Assembly: GCA_013399695.1 (NCBI GenBank) | Contig: VXAU01001334.1 | Span: 776,316 to 840,315 of the forward strand | DNA: 64,000 nt | From: Formicarius rufipectus | Lineage: Eukaryota > Chordata > Aves > Passeriformes > Formicariidae | Direction: 5' to 3' | In this document: one piece after another, positions 1 to 11,141 of the stretch | Layout of the letters: each line of letters begins with the position of its first letter | How positions within the stretch are numbered: position 1 is the stretch's first letter | Made by a program: the position numbers and the translations under genes | The notes under the pieces: generated by a model | Seen by the model: only the letters and a program-made list of their open reading frames with translations | Database searches by the model: none | Told to the model about the DNA's origin: nothing

Positions 1-1985
1 AGGCTGCTGAGGCTTTCACGCCTCCTGGTGTGATGAATGGCAGTCTGTACCATGACAGAGGAGGAAGGATGAGCACACTCACCATCAGTTAAGGGAGTAT
101 TTTGCTTACAGGTGTGTAAGTTACATGTTAAGAATTAAGACAACTTGTGAGTTAGAAACCTCATGAATTAAGGAATGAATTAGTGAATTCTCCTGCTAGT
201 CTAGTCTGTACAAAGAGGACTGAGCCCTTGTTTGTTTCCTTTCCTGATGAGCTCACAATTTACAGACTATGTTGTCCTGTAAATTAGATCCAATTGAGCC
301 ATGACAGTCTTGGCTCTGAGCACAGTAGCATTTCACTTTTGAGCTTTTGAAGATTCTTTATGATAACTGAAGCTCAGGCTCTGTTATTTGTGGACCACAT
401 CACGGGATGGAAATTGTAAACATCAAAACCTTTTTATAAGCTACTGCATCATGTTGACAAAGCCTGCACCTTCCTTCAGTAGCTCTAGAAAAACTTTTAT
501 TGCAGTTCCCTTTTCTAACTATGGCAGTTTGTTTATTGTACACTGCTATAATGATTTATGCTAGTTTATAACTTACCTGTGTAGTGGAACTGTAAGTTTA
601 GTATCCTAATTGTCTGTAGCATGCAGTTAGTAATATGATTTGGAGTATGGGATTCTGAAGGAGTAAGGTATCAAATTGCCTTTCATGAATTTTAGATTTA
701 CCATTTTTCTATGTATCTTAATGATATGTGTTGCCCTTCAAATATCTTCTTGGGATAAGTCATCCAAATAGCAGAGGTTTCATCAGTCCTCATTCATTCA
801 GAACATGTTGGTTAGTTTATTTTGCAATCAAATGCAGATGGAGACATTGACACCATTTTCTGGTGTGTAAGGCAAGTAGATTCAATAAATGTACAATATT
901 GTCTTTTTTCATAGTACATATTTAAGAATAGAAAGGTAACTTCTCAGTCAGCATCCTCAGATAACGGTTTATACTGGCCATTACAAAATGTAGTTGCCAC
1001 AACAAGGGACTGGACTTGGGGGTGTGGGGAATTTCTGCCCTACATTCCTGTGTGTCCTTAAGCATTCAGCACTTCTATAACATGAGGAAGGATGTTGACT
1101 TACCCACAAAAGCAGGAACTTTTTAAAATTATGTCATTAATACAGGTATTGATTTTTTTATGGTGATAGCTAGTTTCATGGAAAAGAAATAAACATCATC
1201 TAAGTTGTAAAAGCTCAAGTGAATGATGTATTTGAGTCTCCTATCAATGTCAGTTCCTTGGCTAAAGTTTGAAAAATATTAAAAAACATGTAATTTTCAT
1301 TTCAGAGATAGGCAGAGCTTTTATGTGTCCTCTTTTCTCTGTGTCTTACAACCTGCATTTTAGCATCTTGCAGATATTCCTGTTCATATAATTACTTTAT
1401 TAGGAAGAGACCATGGCATGTCACTGTCTTGTATAGGTATTAAGTCACCCTCTGTTTCCTCTTGTTATATTTTAACTTTCAAGTATTCAATTTTTTTCTC
1501 AGCTACAGTATACATAATTATTTATTTTCTAATTATTTTCCATGGGTGGTCCTTCATAAAACATTTTAATTGAACTGGATTAGGGGAAAAACACCCCATC
1601 TGGCTGACACATTTAGGTTGGCATCTGTGAAGAGTTGTATACTGTTCAGTTGTTTCAAATTGAGAAATAGAGAATTCTTTATGTTTTGTGGTTACTTGAG
1701 TAACATTCAAAAATGCAAGTATTTGAACTTTCTATATAAAACTTCATTTTATCCCTTTCCAAGTTAAGATTCATTCTTAATCTAGCAAACATCTGAGCAT
1801 TTTGAATTCAAAAGTCTTAATTTTTATGCTTTAGAAATTACGTAAGCTTCAGAAAAGTAACCAGGTTTAGGAAGAATGCACATACTGACTAGTCATTTTG
1901 CATTGCTTATTTATAAAAAAAAAGATGCATACAGGAAAGAAGGGGATGATCATAAAAGCAAAACAGACGATTTGGATTTGTTCTT
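1..1985. other. AT-rich non-coding stretch, nothing recognised
   Basis: Unique-looking AT-rich DNA with stops in all frames at ordinary density. I see no recognisable repeat family, RNA gene or CpG cluster. One perfect minus-strand donor match (CAG|GTAAGT, exon side ending at 577) exists, but no convincing partner acceptor or coding frame goes with it. The stretch could be intron, intergenic DNA or part of a long 3' UTR. Confidence 0.5.
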
Positions 1986-2058
1986 GAGTCAAAGACTCTG
2001 TATTCAGAAAATATTCGCTGTATTCTGAAAAATATTTGTTCAACTTTCCGAAAGTTGA
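1986..2058. repeat. Cluster of short symmetric elements
   Basis: Three structures sit side by side. First is a hairpin GAGTC-AAA-GACTC (1986-1998). Next is an imperfect 20-bp tandem duplication starting TATTC (2001-2020 and 2021-2040). Last is a 19-bp near-perfect palindrome (2040-2058) with 9-bp arms around one central C. All are read directly. Function is unknown; it may be a small local duplication plus chance palindromes. Confidence 0.6.
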
Positions 2059-5000
2059 TAGTCAGGTCTTGGGTAAAGATTTGAGTTTAATGCTCTTCCA
2101 GCATCTCTGAACAGGAGAACCTGGCGTTTAAACACCTGTGGGCTATGTGAATTTGAAGCTTCACTTCCAGTCCCTGTTGACCTCTGTGAACTTGCCTCTC
2201 ATCTTATTTTCTGACTAAGTGATTTAATGGTAGTGAGGCTACTAGGGATATTCCCGAAGCTCTTCCATGCTTTCTTTAAGAAGTAGTAGATGAGTTTGAG
2301 GTTATACAAAGAATCCTACTAGGCCTGTGCCATCTTACTGAACACCTACCAGAGAGTCCTGGTGGAAGGTGTGGTAGTGACAGAGCCACTGGTACAGGAT
2401 GTCTGATGGAGTCTGGCACACAAGAACATATGTGGTCCATATGTGTAGCCATGTTTATCCTAGGGCCAAGGACACCCAAATGAGAAATAGGAAGGTGAAT
2501 CACAAAATCTAAGAAAAAGATTACTTGCCAAATTAAAAATACACAATGCCAAGCATTACCTGGTGTTCCAGAATCTAACCATAAGTTTCTGTCCTGAGCC
2601 TAGGAACACCAAACCATTTCCAAGACGTGGTAGTTATCAAGGGAGAATTTGTTTTCTTGCGTACCTGCCCCTATGGCAGCCCACCACAAGTCACCATCCA
2701 GCTGGATCCCAAGGCCGTGTCTCTCTCATAACATTAACCTTAGCTCTGGCATGATGGAAGAGTCAGAGGACCCTTTCTACAGCTCAGCCCTTCCCTTGGC
2801 AGCCCCTTGCAGCCCCACCCTAGGAGGACCCATAGGCTTCATGTCTCTTTAACTATAAATAAGCTGAGGTTTGTAACAGGAAAGTAGTGCTTTTCCTAAG
2901 AGGAGAAAAAAAACCTGCCAATTCTAAATTTGAGAATGTTAAGCAAGTCTTTGGCCAGCGGGTTTCCAACTGAGTGTTTTAACCCTTTCAGCTTATTGTC
3001 TTTGTCAGCTGCAAGCAGTGGACTCAATTTTTTTTCTAGCTGGATTGTTATATGGGAAGATACTGGTTTAAATACACAGGGTAAAGAGTTCCCTTGGATC
3101 CCAAGCTGGTTTTTCTGATTCCAGTGCTCTCACGTGTCTTCTTCAAGTGCCTTACAATTCATGTATGAGCTCATCTACATCGAGCAGAACTGCTGCAAGG
3201 AATAGTAAAAACTTTTTTTGGCACAATGCAGTCAGAGTGAGTCAGCCGTCCAACTGTGGATGGGATCAGTGACGGTCCTTGTGATAACTGCATACCATAG
3301 TTAGAGGCAAAGAGGAAGATGCATTAGTTCTTGTTGCATTAGTTGTTCCCTCCTGAGACTGTTATTTTTGAGGAATGGAGTGGAGAGATACTGGAAAGGT
3401 TGGCAATATATTTGCTGCCAAGTTTCAAAGAAGTGACTACCAGCTGCCTTCATCAAAGCAGCTACCAGATGTTGATCTCCTAATTCTAGCTAAACTCAAT
3501 AGCAATAGAGGCAGTTATATTTTGTCTGCAGGACTATAGTTAGAAAAAAAGTACAGTCAGAATCTCTAGATTTGGATCTAAGGAATGCACTGTTTATTTG
3601 GACAAATCTTCAAAAGCCACAACAAGGTACTGCACCAAAGCCACAGTTCTGGGCTGCCAGATTTTGGTATTCAGGACAGTGATAAAAATAAAAGAGCTCT
3701 GTGTTGCTTTTCTGCTGTGCATTCTTGCTATTTCTTCAAGCAAACAACGAGTCAGAGCACAGTGAATACACGTACAAACAAAGTAAGCTGTGTTCGGTAT
3801 TCAGCAATGCCTATTGAGTAGTTTTGGGCATGGAGCCCATGGCAATGAATGGAAAACTTTGATCAGGAAATCTGTGGCATGCCCCAATCATTTAATGGGA
3901 TCTGCAGTTCTCGATGGCCCTGTTAACCAGGGATGTTGGAGCCTTTCTTGATTGTGTACATTCTCCAAGCACACTCCTGAAGTAGGAGTCATCAATTTTT
4001 ATTGGATAGAAAGCTCCAAAATGGCTTATTCAAGGACATCTAAGCCCTTAAGTTTACCCTTCACATTTATCCTGCTTTGCTGGGAAAAAAAGTTTAATGA
4101 GTCTATGTGGACAATGAGAAGATAAATGTTGAGAGCGTTGAGTCAGAGGCTGGTCTTCACTTCTAACTAACAAACATGCTTTCAGTTCCAGCTTAACTGT
4201 ACTTTACTCATAGTAACAAATAGTTGCCTTTTTTTTTTTTTTNTTGCAGTTATGGCAATTCTGTGATTCCACACTCTTCTCTCAATGTTGCTCATCAGTG
4301 TGCGGTTATCCAGGGAAATAGTTTCTGGAGGACCATAACTTTTTCCCCTCTTCCCTCTCTACTAGCGGTAAGAGGAGTCTTTTTAAAAATCATAACTACC
4401 AGACCAAGAACCATGAAAGCACTATAGGTGGCCCCTATAGATGTCCCATATTTTCACTGTAATTCTTGTCCTTTTTGTTTTGTTTTCAAATATTCTGTTT
4501 TACAAGTCATACTTGATTGATAAAGCACTGTCTGAAATAATCCCAAAGTGGCTATTAGTCTCGTCTAGCCATACCCCAGCCCCTGCAGTGACATGTTGTA
4601 GAAACAAAGTCATTCTCCTGCCTTTTCATTTCTGTTTTGACTTTGCTCTATAATGAAGAGAGTATGGTCATGGTATATTAAACAACTGGATAAGAGCAAC
4701 ATACAAATTACCATTACTCTGCTTCTAGATAAAGCTCCAAAATTAATATAGTGGAGAAGCCTGGCTAAGAATTTACTGACAGTTTTCTTTTGCCATAAAT
4801 TCAGCATTAGGAAAAAAGTCGAGAACAGCTGAAATGGCATAGCCTTTGACTGAATAAAAAAAAATAGATACATTTATACTATCAAATAAGACTTATGAAA
4901 ATATCCCAGCTGAATTTAAAAAAAATGGAGGAGGGAATAGAGTAGAACAATTGCATTTCTGTTTATATTTGCCCTAGAAAGTAGCCCACTTTCAAGAAAC

Positions 5001-5783
5001 ATTTAGGAATGTGAATGATTGAGTGATTGTCTCTTAGAGTCAGCAGGTATAAGATGTCTGAAATTCCTTTGAGTTATAATTGCTTGTTAACAACACAATT
5101 TCTACCCACAATCCAAAGGAATTTAATGTACTTTGCTTTATGTAGAGAAGTTTTTAGAATTCACCTTTTTCTGTATTTACTTTGTAATTAAAAAAAAAAG
5201 CCATGGTATAGTGAAAAAATGTCTAAGGGCAAATTTTTTCTTTAATTATTATTCCAATACAAAAAAAAATGGAGAGCATTTTCTTAAAAAAATAAGATTT
5301 TCTAAGCAAATGTTTATATATAGTATTAAATACAATTACAAGAATTGGTCTTTCTGCCTGTAAAGACTAAGTGTAGTGTTAAAAGGCAAGTGCAATTATT
5401 AACCCACAAATATAATTCAGGATTTTTGTACTATACAATGATTTACACATTTTATATTTAACTTGTGACATAAAATCTGTAATACATGTATGAACGTAAT
5501 CCAAAACCCAAAACAAAGCAAGCCTCTACATTGTCTAAGTTTGTTGTACTTCTAAATTTTATACTTGGGGTCTACCAATATGAAATTACTCATTATCTAC
5601 TTTTTCAGAAGCAGTGGGGATGCAGAAATCTGCTATCACAACATTGGTTAAAAACCATTCTTTTCAGATACTACAGTACTATAAGCATCATAAGCTGCTA
5701 ACAAAAGCAGACTTTTTAATAGCGGCCACTATCCATCCTTTTACTTAATGTGATTTAATGACTTTTGTTTGATGACATGTTCA
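2059..5783. other. AT-rich non-coding stretch with one ambiguous base
   Basis: I see no recognisable gene. A T-run ending in an N at 4243 is followed by TTGCAG; this resembles a splice acceptor but no open exon follows. The segment from about 4.4 to 5.8 kb is very AT-rich and leads into a good polyadenylation site, so it could be 3' UTR of a plus-strand gene whose coding part lies left of the window. That is inference. Confidence 0.4.
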
Positions 5784-5830
5784 AATAAAGTAATGACCTC
5801 TTCTTAAATGTAAATGGTGGGTTTGTCTAT
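5784..5830 (+). terminator. Candidate polyadenylation site
   Basis: A canonical AATAAA at 5784-5789 is followed about 20 bases later by a G/T-rich stretch (GGTGGGTTTGTCT, from about 5818). This is the usual order of a vertebrate cleavage and polyadenylation site. The preceding 1.4 kb is AT-rich with no long frame, as expected of a 3' UTR. AATAAA is common by chance in such DNA, so confidence is limited. Confidence 0.35.
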
Positions 5831-6486
5831 AATTTATTTTCATTGTGCTTTTCATAAACACTGCTGATGTGCATTAGAATAAAAGAAAATGTTTAGGAAC
5901 ACTTGGTTTCATCCTAAACATTATTTAGGTCGTAAGTGACTATAATACACTGATAATCATAAAAATTCTAAATGTAGCAGAGATTTGGTATTGCTTAGCT
6001 CCATAACTCTCAGCCCCAAATACACACAACTGCAGTGCCCTTAAAGCATTGTTTCCTTGTGCTGCTCTCTTAGGAATTGATTACTCCATGGACCTCTCTA
6101 TACTATCAGTGTGAAAAGTCAGAGTAGTTCTGCTCAATACCGTAGCTTTAGGTGAATGAAGTGAAAGATATTTGCCCATGGGCTGCACTCAGAAGATTCT
6201 GAATTACGTAATGATTAATTAACATCTGTGTGTCCAAGTTGCCCATATGACAAGACAGTGAGGACAGGATATTGTGAGAAACAGAGACAGGGCTGTGCTT
6301 GGAAAAACTCTGTTCAGGATGCTGATCACTCAACCTGAGTGCAGTGGTGGTTCCGGCTTATTTTATAAACCAGCCCAGTTCAGGTGTAGAGCAGAATTAA
6401 ATATTTTTCTTTATCATATAAACTGGAATCATGTTTTAAATCAGGCAAAACTCTTTTATTATTGTTCACTGTTATATATAATGTAT

Positions 6487-6535
6487 AATAAAGTTACTTT
6501 TTTTATGGAATCATGGGTTTATTTTGAATAGTAAT
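6487..6535 (+). terminator. Second candidate polyadenylation site
   Basis: AATAAA at 6487-6492 is followed by a T-rich then G/T-rich stretch (GGGTTTATTTTG at about 6515-6526). It lies 700 bases after the first candidate on the same strand, so the two could be alternative ends of one transcript. No coding exon in the window ties them to a named gene. Confidence 0.3.
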
Positions 6536-8214
6536 CTGAAGATGTGGTGACAACTGTTATCCTGTGTCACTGTTGGAAGATGAGAAACTCTCTCAGTTAA
6601 CACCCTCAGGTTTTTTAATCTATGCATATTGCAAACATTCTATTCTTGTTTAATGTTTAACTTTTTTCATTGAGTGTTTATATTTAAAATAAATGTTAGC
6701 TAGATGTAGTTCCAGAGAGGGTTAGCAAACATACATTTATTCACAGAACTTCAGTTTCAGAATGGACCTTAGGAGCTATCATTTTATTTGCTACATTGAA
6801 AATGTTATGATCCCCATTTAGAAATACTTCTACTCAAAAACCTGGGTTTTTAGTAAATAATAAATTATAGCAATAAACCCTAGAAAGAAAACATGCGTTT
6901 CAGATAGAATTTTATTTTGGTTGATCCATAGTAAAGCCCACAGAGAGAGAGAGAACCCAGAAAACCTGGTAGATTTCTATAGTTTAAAATGGGCCCATGT
7001 TAAGCTTTGTATTACTGCTTAGAAATCAAGTTCCAAAAAGCCATAACAGTGGCTACCATTCTTTCCCTTAGGGTCTGAACAAGGAAGTCCAATGTTTGCT
7101 GGTCAGCAGTAGGAATACCACTTTGTAATCTGACACTTTCCATTCCTCCTCTCAAAGGCAGTAAACCAAAATTTAGAGGCAGAACAGATTTTCAAATCGT
7201 AAAGCATTTGTAAATCCTCACACACCTTTAATGGTTTGTTGGCTTGTACAAACTGAAAACGTCATGATCTGGCCTTTCTCTTGTCAGTTTCTGCTGTCAT
7301 CACATTGTCTAGTTATGCAGATTTTCACTGAGAATTCACTCTTTTGCATTGCTCTGCTTTCAGCCCTATTGTTCCAAACTCATGAGGAGTAGAGTCACAG
7401 AAGAGCTGAGATCTTTATATTTGTAGGCTGATACAGCTCTGTTGTAGCCAAGTGAGCTACACTAGTTCATACCAATAAGTACTATGCAATTATTAGAAAG
7501 ATATTAATCCTTTTTTTCTTTTTTTTTTTTTTTATGTCTGGTCTCTAGCAAGCATGTGGCAGTGGCATGCTTCTGCATATTTATGCAATTGGATCTTTTC
7601 ATGCTCAGAGTAACTCAACTCCAGTCAGTCTGTAATTTCTTTCTGACAGACTCGTTATTTCTGTGGCAATGATATGGCTATGGTTAAGGGCAGCTATACA
7701 ATTTAAAAACAGACAATTTTTCTGTAAGCACAGTTCTATCCTAACAGTGCATAAGCCTGCTCATCCAATGACTATGACTGTATCTGTTGTAGAGCATGGT
7801 TGTAACACACTGGATAAAGCAAATATCTTGCCATACTTGCTTTTATAGTTTCTGTTAATTCATCTTTCTGTGATGGATATATATTTTGACAACAGTTACT
7901 GCAGTCTGTGGACTCTGGACTAAGAAAGTTAACCAATTGCTTTGGCTGCTTGTTCTTAGTTCAAGTTCACGCTGGTGTCAGCATGCCCTCTGACTTCACT
8001 GGAGGATCTCAGTGCTATTTGAACAACAAAAAAATCAGATTATTTGCAAGCATGACACAAGCTGCAAACTCAGTTGGAACTGTGTAAACTTCCATAAGAC
8101 TTGTTTGTAGTAGGAAAAAATGCAGTAAGGAGAGCAGTTAGGAAATCTGTTTGCTATTCTCTGTGCTTTCAATATATGTGCTGCACTTTATCTGTGTATT
8201 TTGAACTTCCTTAG
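6536..8214. other. Non-coding stretch, poly-T only
   Basis: No recognisable gene or transposon. A T-rich run at 7511-7533 interrupted by one C, and a short GA run near 6951-6963, are the only low-complexity features. Confidence 0.5.
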
Positions 8215-8304
8215 TAATTTCTACGACTCATCTGTCAAAGATGCTTTTGAAGAGATAGGTATTTTTGGAACATTTCTTCAAACTGTGATACTTGCTGGAC
8301 TTGG
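8215..8304 (+). other. Candidate 90-bp coding exon, unrecognised
   Basis: The segment lies between an acceptor (CTTCCTTAG ending at 8214) and a strong donor (GG|GTAAGT, GT at 8305). One frame stays open throughout and reads about 30 residues, including FYDSSVKDAFEEIGIFGT followed by a hydrophobic stretch. The length is a multiple of three, so entry and exit share phase 2. Against it: the pyrimidine tract is modest, the third positions are AT-rich, no neighbouring exon was found and I recognise no family. It may be a chance pairing of splice-like sites. Confidence 0.15.
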
Positions 8305-10040
8305 GTAAGTTCTGAAAAGTCCACTCCCTAGCTAGTGTGAATTTCTTGGGGAAATCATAGCAAGGTTTTGGTGAATTCCACACCTTGAGTTTGAGTACAT
8401 ATCTACAGCTGACACCTCTAATGTCATCCATATCCAAACAGTGACAGAAACTATTAGTATAGATCAGAAAAACAAAAGCCTATACATTTCTGTATGTTTA
8501 CTGTAACTTGCAACAGTAAATTCCAGCACAGTGACTTTATGCTCATAGGAGATGATGTGGATATTGTTCATTGTCACTCTTCTCAACAAATGTTATACGT
8601 CACAAGTTTATGCATTGCCTGTAAAGCAGAGAGAAGGCACTGGCAATTACTACACCCCATTCTTAGACTTTCCACACCACCTTCTGAAATCAGCTGCTGG
8701 GAGGAAGGAACCCTGGCAACAGCATTAAGGAAGTGCAGTCTCAGACTCTGCACTCCGTTAATTAGAAGTCTGAGATTGGTCGTTAATGGTGATTAATGTT
8801 CCTTTCTATTTTGCTAGTTCCTTCCTTGTGGGAAAAGATCACATAAAGCTGAAATACTTTCTAATGACTATTGATATTAATGATTTTCTTTTTTAAAAAA
8901 GTTTTTTCTGAATCTATTACTGAGAAATTAAGAATAAAACTGTCGTCAGAGAGTGTAATTTAACTAAACCTGATGAACCTAACTGCCCCTAACTGTTTTA
9001 ACTGCTCCATTTGCCCATATTGTTGTTTTATTTTTTTATACTTCAAAGTCTCCTCCTGATTGATGCACAGATATTTAAACAATGTCTTTGTTGTGTACTG
9101 CAATCAGACAAGTGCTAATCCCCTTGAGGAATCTGGCAGGACTGTGGGAATCTTCCAGCTGTAATTGTATCTGTCGTAAAATGTGATGATATTGGCAACT
9201 TCAGCTGAGTTGACAGAATGTGCTGTTGTTGAGGGTAAATTATATCAACTTTCTCTATTGACCTACAAGTCTAAGGGTCATTCATTTAAGCATTCTTTGC
9301 TGTCTGTGGTGAGCGGTTTTTTGGTGCTGTTCTGGAAGATGTTAGAGACATAAATGCCTGCTGTACTTAAACAAAGAAAGATTGTAATCAGAAAAACTTA
9401 AAGGAAAAAAACAACAGGAAATCCTAATTACACTCTTAAAATAAAATTACTTGCATAGTGAATTATAATCAGTGAAACTGAATTTTAATGGTGTACTAAT
9501 GGGGTAAAAAAGACATCTTTTATTTTTATTAGTTTGACAATTATAAGAAAAACGAAGCAACATAAAGATGCTGAATGTAGATCCATTTACTGTACAACTA
9601 TGTTATCCAGAGTCCTTGATTGACTTATTTGGTTATTTAGAAGATACTTTAACTGAACATATTAATATGTTTATTTTTCTTTAACAGGTCCTAAGTGCAA
9701 AATAATTCCATTGAAAAATAATTTTGAGGGCAACCTCCTCATATTTATTCAGTTTTTGGATCTCTGCCTCAAGCCATGATTATCACTTGTTCAAATTCTG
9801 GCACAGACCATCCCTTTCTCTGGTAATAAATATGGTTTCTCCAAGTACAGGGGAAAAAACCCTTGATTTTTAATCTTGTGAGTTACTCCACATATCTTCT
9901 CTCTCTGTATATATATGAAAAAAATGTAAGATACCCATGCTTCAAAATTAACTAGTAGAACTATGACTTGTAAAATATTTATTCACTGGATTTTACTTTT
10001 TATGACCAAACTATGAAGAAAAAAAAAATGGATTGCTATT
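8305..10040. other. Non-coding stretch
   Basis: No coding frame or repeat recognised. The block 9045-9240 has evenly mixed composition with SOX/TCF-like words (ACAATG, CTTTGTTGTG) and looks less degenerate than its surroundings. It could be a conserved non-coding element, but conservation cannot be judged from one sequence. Confidence 0.3.
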
Positions 10041-10153
10041 TGGCTGTTGTGGTTTTGGTTTGGTTTGGTTGGTTGGTTGGTTTTGGTTTTGGTTTTGTTT
10101 TTTTGTTTGTTTTTGTTTTTGTGAGTTTTTGGTGTTGTTTTGGGGGTTTTTTA
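10041..10153 (+). repeat. T/G-rich simple tract with repeated GG steps
   Basis: About 110 bases almost entirely of T and G on the plus strand. The block 10051-10096 consists of GG pairs spaced by TT, TTT or TTTT, ten or so in a row. That spacing allows two-layer G-quadruplexes. A T-run and GTTT units follow. It is probably a decayed simple repeat. Confidence 0.75.
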
Positions 10154-10714
10154 TAGAATGAGTGATTATTTAATTCTGATTAGTATAGCACTAATGGAGC
10201 TTCAGGGACATTATAATTCTTTAATTAATGTGGAAGACGAGATAAAAAGTCACTATTTGTTTTACTGCATATGCTCTATCTGGGCTTCCTGAAGTCCACT
10301 TGGCCTACAGCCAGTTTCCGAAAGACTATGATTTGGCTTTGAGTCAGTTGTTTTGATTGAAATCAGATAGCCAAAACCACAAGAATCTTAACTTGTTAGA
10401 AATGGTGACTGTTCCAAAAACGTGAGTCCAGAAGATTGGCATACACACAATAAGTAGAGAACATACGTAAAAGCTCCTGATGTACTCTAAGCTTAGGGTT
10501 TTATTAATTTTACTGCTGTTATGTCATTGGGGAACCATGTACACTTTGCCATACAAGGCTGGCTTTCTTGTCTGCTGTTCCAAAGCCAGAATACATATAT
10601 ATTCTTTTTACTAACAGTGATTTCAATTCTAATTTTTACTGTCTAGTACTTGGTCAGAAATTGTTTGATGGAGCCATTTCATAATCACCTTGCACCTCTC
10701 CTTTCTTCCCACAG
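10154..10714. other. Non-coding stretch before candidate exon
   Basis: Nothing recognised apart from the polypyrimidine tract at its right end that belongs to the acceptor at 10714. Confidence 0.4.
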
Positions 10715-11049
10715 CACTTGGAACAACTATGCGTACTGACTGCATCCTGGACATGCTGTGAATTCCCAGACAGAGCATGATGCATCACTCCATTGGAGCA
10801 AAGAAGTCTAAGTCTTCTTAGTTTACTAAACTGTACTTATTATTTTCTTCCTTCGGATCGTCTCCAAGTGCAGTCTCAACAATTTGTAACCAAATGTGAT
10901 TCACAGGAAAGACCATCAACTGAATTAATTTTGATGTTAGGATAGGACTTGTGCTTATTCATTCAGTGACTTTGCAACTGTAACTACCACTTTCTTGTGT
11001 AACCATCCTCTGACTACCCAATAAGAAAAGTCTGGAAAAACCTCTTAAG
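10715..11049 (+). other. Candidate non-coding exon (335 bp)
   Basis: The left border is a textbook acceptor: CACCTCTCCTTTCTTCCCACAG ends at 10714. The right border is a full-consensus donor, AAG|GTAAGT, with GT at 11050. All three plus frames contain early stops, so an exon here would be untranslated or belong to a lncRNA. If read as a terminal coding exon, the frames close after 7, 15 or about 22 codons. It lies 10 kb left of the CpG island and in the same orientation as its predicted first exon, so it could be an alternative upstream 5' UTR exon. I cannot confirm transcription. Confidence 0.3.
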
Positions 11050-11129
11050 GTAAGTAGTACTAGTTGAAATTTGTCATTGTGTTATAACTGACTCACCTAG
11101 CAAAACCCCATCTGTTAAAAGTTTCCATG

Positions 11130-11141
11130 GGTTAATTAACC
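11130..11141. promoter_or_regulatory. 12-bp perfect palindrome with homeodomain core
   Basis: GGTTAATTAACC reads the same on both strands and centres on TAATTA, a common homeodomain target. It lies 80 bases after the donor at 11050. It lacks the central spacer base of the HNF1 consensus, so I do not call it an HNF1 site. Single sites like this occur by chance. Confidence 0.2.

Noticed and set aside
571..655. Minus-strand perfect donor with an open 79-bp segment
   Set aside because: Acceptor is weak and one open frame in 79 bases is uninformative.
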